From Spodoptera frugiperda (lineage: Eukaryota > Arthropoda > Insecta > Lepidoptera > Noctuidae): 64,000 bases of DNA. The stretch is taken from assembly GCF_023101765.2 (NCBI RefSeq), contig NC_064242.1:3708327-3772326 (forward strand). The letters are read 5' to 3'. A program made the translations under genes and the position numbers. This document shows, one piece after another, positions 59,367 through 64,000 of the stretch; position 1 is the stretch's first letter; each line of letters opens with the position of its first letter. The notes beneath the pieces were generated by a model that saw only the letters and a program-made list of their open reading frames with translations, ran no database searches and was not told the DNA's origin.

Positions 59367-59620
59367 GGGGAAAAATCATCCTATGACTTCTCGAAAAGCG
59401 AGAGGGAGTGTCAGACTCTTACTGAATGAAAACCACCCCGTTCCTGCTCCTGCTTTTCGAGCCGGTGCCCTAGTAAAACCGCTAGGTATTCCGCAGCTTC
59501 GCAGCAGATCAAGCATCAGCCTTGGGTCCCATCTGGGGTGGTCTTATGGCTCTTTAAGACGCGCTGCGCACGGAACGCAACGCTCCGTACGTACGGGTGG
59601 CGAGCTACCCTTGCTCGCTG
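59363..59620 (-). mobile_element. Family A retroposon, longer variant
   Basis: Family A body (59363-59500) followed by an extension (CTGGGGTGGTCTTATGGC, then a GC-rich GCGCTGCGCACGG stretch, then GCGAGCTACCCTTGCTCG). The extra part is typical of a longer lepidopteran element whose 3' portion gives rise to family A. A 125-residue open frame across it (59350-59727) is not protein-like. Confidence 0.8.
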
Positions 59621-61194
59621 TTCAATTCCATACACATTTACTAAAACACGCTTTGATCATATTTTGTCTACATTATATTGTAGGTTCATATATCCAAAAA
59701 ATATCTTCCACTGAAATGTTGAACTAGAACGCCATTCATATAGAAAATTTCCCACAGGAAATAATAACCCAGATTTAAAAGTTTTAATAAATCTTTTCTG
59801 GCGTTTCGTAAACAAAAGGGAAATTAAATTAGAATTTCTCAACCGTACGTACTACTTGAAATTTAGTTTTAATTCTCAGAAAACTTAAGAGTACTTTCCT
59901 TCAATGAATGCGCAATATTTTATGAAACATCAGACAAATAGAATTCATTTTACAGGAAAATGAACCTTATTGTTGTAGAATGTAATTATTATGATGCAGT
60001 TTTTCATTGCAGCGTGGTGCAGATATTATTCAGAGTAGAATGCTGATAATTATTCAAAGATTTAATAAGCAGGAAACATATTGTAATGGGAAACCAGTTT
60101 AGCTGAACATTCAGCATAATTTTATTGAAGATCCTGTATAATTTAAAAAGTATTTAGATACTAAATAATGGAATATGATTTCTAAAATGTTAAAGTTTTA
60201 CACACGTAACCTAACGACTGTTACATATAGGGGTAGGCATGGAATGCCAATTGCTACGATTCTTACATATCTCCTTTAATACGTATGGCAATGAGGTTCA
60301 ACATAACAACAAACAATTTTCTTCAATAAAGGCATTATTTATAAAGCCAGTTTGTAGTTAAGGTTTCTTAGATTAAACTGTACTGTTCTTACAACAGAGT
60401 TCAGAACCGACCCTGTGGTCTATTCGGGTCTGTACCCGAACAATTGGACATTGGTTAGTCAAGAATTCGTGTAACCGAATGCCAAACTAGTGAAGTGAAG
60501 TGGTTAGGCAAGCACGTGCGCCGCATGCCAACGTGACGAATTATGTCAATTATAGCATGTTATAGCTTTGGTGAAATGTTGTGGGCATAATGGTCTAATC
60601 TTGATATTTGACAGATTATGATGGTCTTCGATGTTTAGATTGAGATGAAATCTAAATGAAAAAATGCAATGTAAACAATAAGAGCTCATGTATACAAGCC
60701 CTGAAATTGAACACCTTAAAATTTAACTGTACAGTTCGACTCTACAATTAATTCATTAAGTGTGTAGCTAATGTCGGCTACTCACTTGTTTTCACGATAA
60801 TATTTTGACTAGGTGTATATTATGTGTATAAATACGTCCCAAAAAATCATGAATATTTCACTTTTTCAAAATTTTCGTAATAACAAAGAAGTATACAGGG
60901 TTTAACAGGGTGTAATTATATTGAAAGTAAAACAAAACTACGAAAGTTGAATAACAAACAGCCTGTTGTTTAAAATTCTTCCGAAGGAAACTTATCGATA
61001 CTTTGAACACTGGATGAATCTAATGACCAGTTACATTGTTAACGGAAAAATATTCTGTGTAGCGCTTCAAAAGAATGTCATGTCATTGTTTTTTGGTTAA
61101 TGTGCATGAGGAACGAAGAGGGAAATATATTTTTTACTGAGTTTTTCCATACGTAAACGTACCAAGGTGATGAAAGAGTACTGTGTTTCCTGGT
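59621..61194. other. AT-rich region, nothing recognised
   Basis: No ORF of note. Confidence 0.55.
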
Positions 61195-61242
61195 CATCAT
61201 CATCATTAGCCTGTTCTGTCCACTGCTGGACATAGGCCTTAC
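61195..61242. repeat. Probable LINE 3'-end remnant, opposite sense
   Basis: CATCATCATCATTAGCC followed by CCACTGCTGGACATAGGCC, the complement of the LINE-tail pattern at 36677. Confidence 0.5.
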
Positions 61243-61315
61243 ATATAAATCCTTAAATGCTTGAAATTGGTTGTAGATAACAGTTTTGAAAAATATTGAC
61301 CAATTTTCATAAGTG

Positions 61316-61440
61316 CAGTACTCTTAGTATGACTTTGATTTACGTTTAAACTACTCGAAATAAAAGCGCGTTCGGCGCTCTGATTGGCCGGCTAGAATAA
61401 ACCAACCAATCAGAGCGCCTAGGTGTCGTTTCGATTACGT
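61316..61440. mobile_element. Family F inverted-repeat MITE
   Basis: The inner perfect 14-bp inverted repeat GGCGCTCTGATTGG (61374-61387) / CCAATCAGAGCGCC (61406-61419) surrounds an 18-base centre. The outer ATTTACGTTTAAACTA and TCGATTACGT parts match 63055-63153. Non-coding; probably a non-autonomous DNA transposon relative. Confidence 0.8.
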
Positions 61441-63044
61441 ATGTATGTATATTAACCTACCTCAAAATAACAATTTATTATTAAGTTATTAAAGTTGAAT
61501 TTTGTTTACAACCCACGATATGTCAATGTTATTTTTCCCAGCACAGCATACAAAAGTTTAAGTGCCACTAACTTGGTATGGTCGTAACTGTTCCAAACTA
61601 ACAATAATGCGGTACATGCACTTTGAAAGTATCTTTAATATCATTTTGCTATGCAATATTCATTGTTAAAACCTTAGTACTAGGGTACTTATTTCTAAAA
61701 TGAGTTATAGTTTATGATTAGAGTTAGCTTGACTGACGGTTTCACTCGTAAGGAGTTCCGCGGACATTTGAGGAATTTGTTACTTTACTTTTATCTGAGC
61801 ATAAACAAAACAAAATTGACAGAAAATGCATACAAATGAATCTTGTTAAGAGTTAAAGTCGACTTAATGAAGTTGAAACAATTATAAGAGGAAACCTCCA
61901 ACTTGAATTAAATAAAACGTTAAATTGTAACTTAAGTTATTAAATTGTAACTTGAGTAGTAAAAGTAGTATGTTATTATTAACATAATTATAACGTTAAC
62001 AAACTAAATCAATACAAGTATTCAATCTTCATTGTAAGTCCATAACTTTACATAAAATAAATCAAAAAATTATTGTAAACAAGCAACACAGAAGAAAAAA
62101 TACTTTCTTTAAACCCTTAGTTCGCATCGTAAAAGAAAGAAAAATGGGTAAGGTCCAGGACAAAGTTTAGGCCGTCTATTGCCTGTGTAAATGAAAGGCA
62201 AAGGGCCTGTTTTATCTTCTTTTTATAGAACTATCTAGATAAAGAAAGCAATTTTGTTTAACGAGCGATACTGTTTTATAGCTAAAAGTTTTTTAAAGCC
62301 ATAATGACACTTGCATCTCTTGATAAGGCGCATTAGCGTGTAAAACTTTTGAAGGAGAAACTGTTCCTTAATATGCTAACTTTAAATCGACGCTAACGAT
62401 GGGGACGTGAAGAAATCATAATATATGAGAGAGATGAGGATATTCGCTCTTAGATTCTGTCATGGAGTGTTAAATAAAAAGAGAAAAGTTCTACGTTTTC
62501 TAAAAATGCTCTTTATATTTCAAACTCCTGTATTCGGTCGATATTTTTGGAACAAAAAGGAGACATGAAAAAGCGCAATAAAATAGAATACACGAATTCC
62601 ATTACCGTAAATCTAATTAAAAGACTAAACAACACAACGTAATGGAACGAACAACACGCTCAAAGCATCTCACTTACACGCTAACAAATTAACAAAATGC
62701 TATTAAAATAATTAAAATTATGCAATATCCGACCGCACACTCCAATATTAATTAACAGAGTAGCATCCAGTAGTACAACGCGGTTTCGACCTCTGGGAGT
62801 CTCAGTTCCGAGCTATTTAATGACTTTACTTTAACGTGAGCCTTTGTAATAAGCTATTTAATCGTGGATCTATATTCATTATACATACTAAATTAACTAT
62901 ATCGTTTTTCAGCTTATTTACGTAACTCTTCACTGTTTGTCGCGCTACTCAACTAGTTTCAAGCCACGCTAAGGGCTTATATTCATCAGCGACATTGCGC
63001 GACCAAACGCGACGGCAATGACTGTCTTACTAGGCAAGTTCTTC
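61441..63044. other. AT-rich region between the two F elements, nothing recognised
   Basis: A short duplicated TTAAATTGTAACTT motif at 61920-61960; otherwise unique. Confidence 0.55.
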
Positions 63045-63165
63045 GTCAAACAGTAGTTTGCTTTACGTTTAAAATATAGCCGGTTTGAATAAACAAACCA
63101 ATCAGAGCGCCGAACGCGCCCTCGTTTCGATTACTTTAAACATAAAGCAAACTCATACTAAGGGT
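63045..63165. mobile_element. Family F inverted-repeat MITE with 19-bp terminal repeats
   Basis: AGTTTGCTTTACGTTTAAA (63055-63073) and TTTAAACATAAAGCAAACT (63135-63153) are inverted repeats with 18 of 19 bases paired. The middle carries AACCAATCAGAGCGCCGAACGC, shared with 61316-61440, which confirms one family. Confidence 0.82.
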
Positions 63166-63499
63166 ACAGGTGAGTAAGCCGAAAAACATAATTGATATTA
63201 AGTTTGTTTGTCGTAGAAGTAGGAAAACTGGCGACATTTTTTGTTTGTCATAATGTTTTTGTTTTGTTCCCAAAAGTTATTATAAGTGTAACCTTGACTT
63301 TGGTAGTTATGTGAGTTATTCTATTTGATGAGTTGGGACAGTCTGAGTCAGTTCTAGACTGTGCTTCGTTTATTAGTGAAATCTATACATCATAATAAAA
63401 TCGTAGAAAAGTCTGTCTGTACATTGAAAATAAAAATAAAAAAAATAGCAGGGGTTATTGTTATGTCGATGTCGAACCCAAAAATGTAATTAACGCTGT

Positions 63500-63625
63500 T
63501 TGTCTATTTGTCTGTTTGTCTGTTTGTCTGTTTGTCTGTTTGCACTGTTTGTCTGTTTGTCTGTTTGTCTGTTTGTCTGTTTGTCTGTTTGTCTGTTTGC
63601 CGTTTGTCTTTGTCTGTGCGCGCTA
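63500..63625. repeat. (TTTGTCTG)n microsatellite
   Basis: About 13 copies of an octamer, in two runs split by GCACTG near 63541. It is followed by CGCGCTAATCTCAGAAACGGC, the start of a repeat unit I recognise next to such satellites in moths. Open frames on both strands here are repeat artefacts. Confidence 0.93.
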
Positions 63626-63880
63626 ATCTCAGAAACGGCATCCGAGTTGGACGGTTTTCACGAATATATTGTGGGATGCTTAAATTTACATTTAGTGTTT
63701 GTTTCATGTCAATCGGTTCATAAATAAAAAAGTTATGTCAAATTAAAGAATCACGTCGAACATTCTATGCTTATACCATTAATCTCCGCAACTATTTGAC
63801 GGATTTGGTTGAAATTTGGTACAGATATAGTTTAGAACATTAGAAAGGACATAGATATATTTTTATTTCAAAAATCAAAA
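63626..63880. repeat. Unclassified repeat adjoining the octamer satellite
   Basis: CGCTAATCTCAGAAACGGC before it, then CTCCGCAACTATTTGACGG and GGTACAGATATAGTTTAG are familiar from lepidopteran interspersed repeats. Boundaries and class uncertain. Confidence 0.4.
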
Positions 63881-64000
63881 AATAAAAATAAGAAATAAAT
63901 TATTTATAAATAATTCTATGTCGATCGTTACACGACTTCGGTTCATGTTATTGTTTTAATTTATCGAAAAAAGTAAATAAATAGTAAAAAGGTATGAAAA

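Noticed and set aside
63500..63727. Cys/Leu/Val-rich open frames on both strands, up to 75 residues
   Set aside because: They are translations of the (TTTGTCTG)n satellite, open in all frames because an octamer without stops is read through.

Overview
This is a 64 kb stretch of moth (Lepidoptera) nuclear DNA, probably from a noctuid or close relative. The assignment rests on AT-rich non-coding sequence, several dispersed repeat families I recognise from lepidopteran (especially noctuid) genomes, and a eukaryotic-type tRNA-Val without encoded CCA. I find no convincing host protein-coding gene. Most short open frames are chance frames in AT-rich DNA or frames inside repeats, so the window is best read as intergenic or long-intron DNA.

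The main feature is a 5'-truncated non-LTR retrotransposon (LINE) on the + strand at 46816-52362. It is bounded by a perfect 15-bp target-site duplication and ends in a poly(A) tail. Its ORF2 encodes, in order, a reverse transcriptase, an RNase H and a C-terminal Cys/His knuckle. A further ~800 residues follow in the same open frame and end in a complete superfamily 1 RNA-virus-type helicase of the tobamovirus/alphavirus-like kind, with all diagnostic motifs. A retrotransposon carrying an RNA-virus helicase is the exciting biology of this window. I recall that insect R1-type LINEs with tobamovirus-like helicase domains have been reported, so this is probably a member of that class rather than wholly new. 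The ~500-residue segment between the Cys/His knuckle and the helicase is one I cannot assign. The ORF has two single-base deletions, both in homopolymers, and lacks its endonuclease and ORF1.

The rest, in order. 1-3.6 kb: AT-rich DNA with repeat families D, E and H. 3.66-4.17 kb: a 14-bp minisatellite. 5-14 kb: repeats B, C, A, G and E. 18-30 kb: scattered A, B, C, D and H copies, with one GC-richer block at 18.55-19.1 kb that is the only weak candidate for non-repeat functional sequence. 30.8-31.2 kb: C-terminal remnant of a second LINE on the - strand. 35.4-36.6 kb: a recent ~0.6 kb tandem duplication. 38-42 kb: A and B copies. 42.37-42.44 kb: tRNA-Val(AAC) on the - strand. 46.8-52.4 kb: the helicase LINE. 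53-59 kb: A, C, G, B, D and H copies, including an A element nested in a B element with a target-site duplication. 61-63.2 kb: two copies of an inverted-repeat MITE. 63.5-63.6 kb: an octamer microsatellite.

Family labels A-H are mine. A: short retroposon with a T-rich/A-rich end. B: abundant lepidopteran interspersed repeat of unknown class. C: tRNA-derived SINE. D: probable LINE 3'-region repeat. E, F, G, H: MITE-like or unclassified short repeats. Boundaries were read by eye and are approximate unless a target-site duplication is given.
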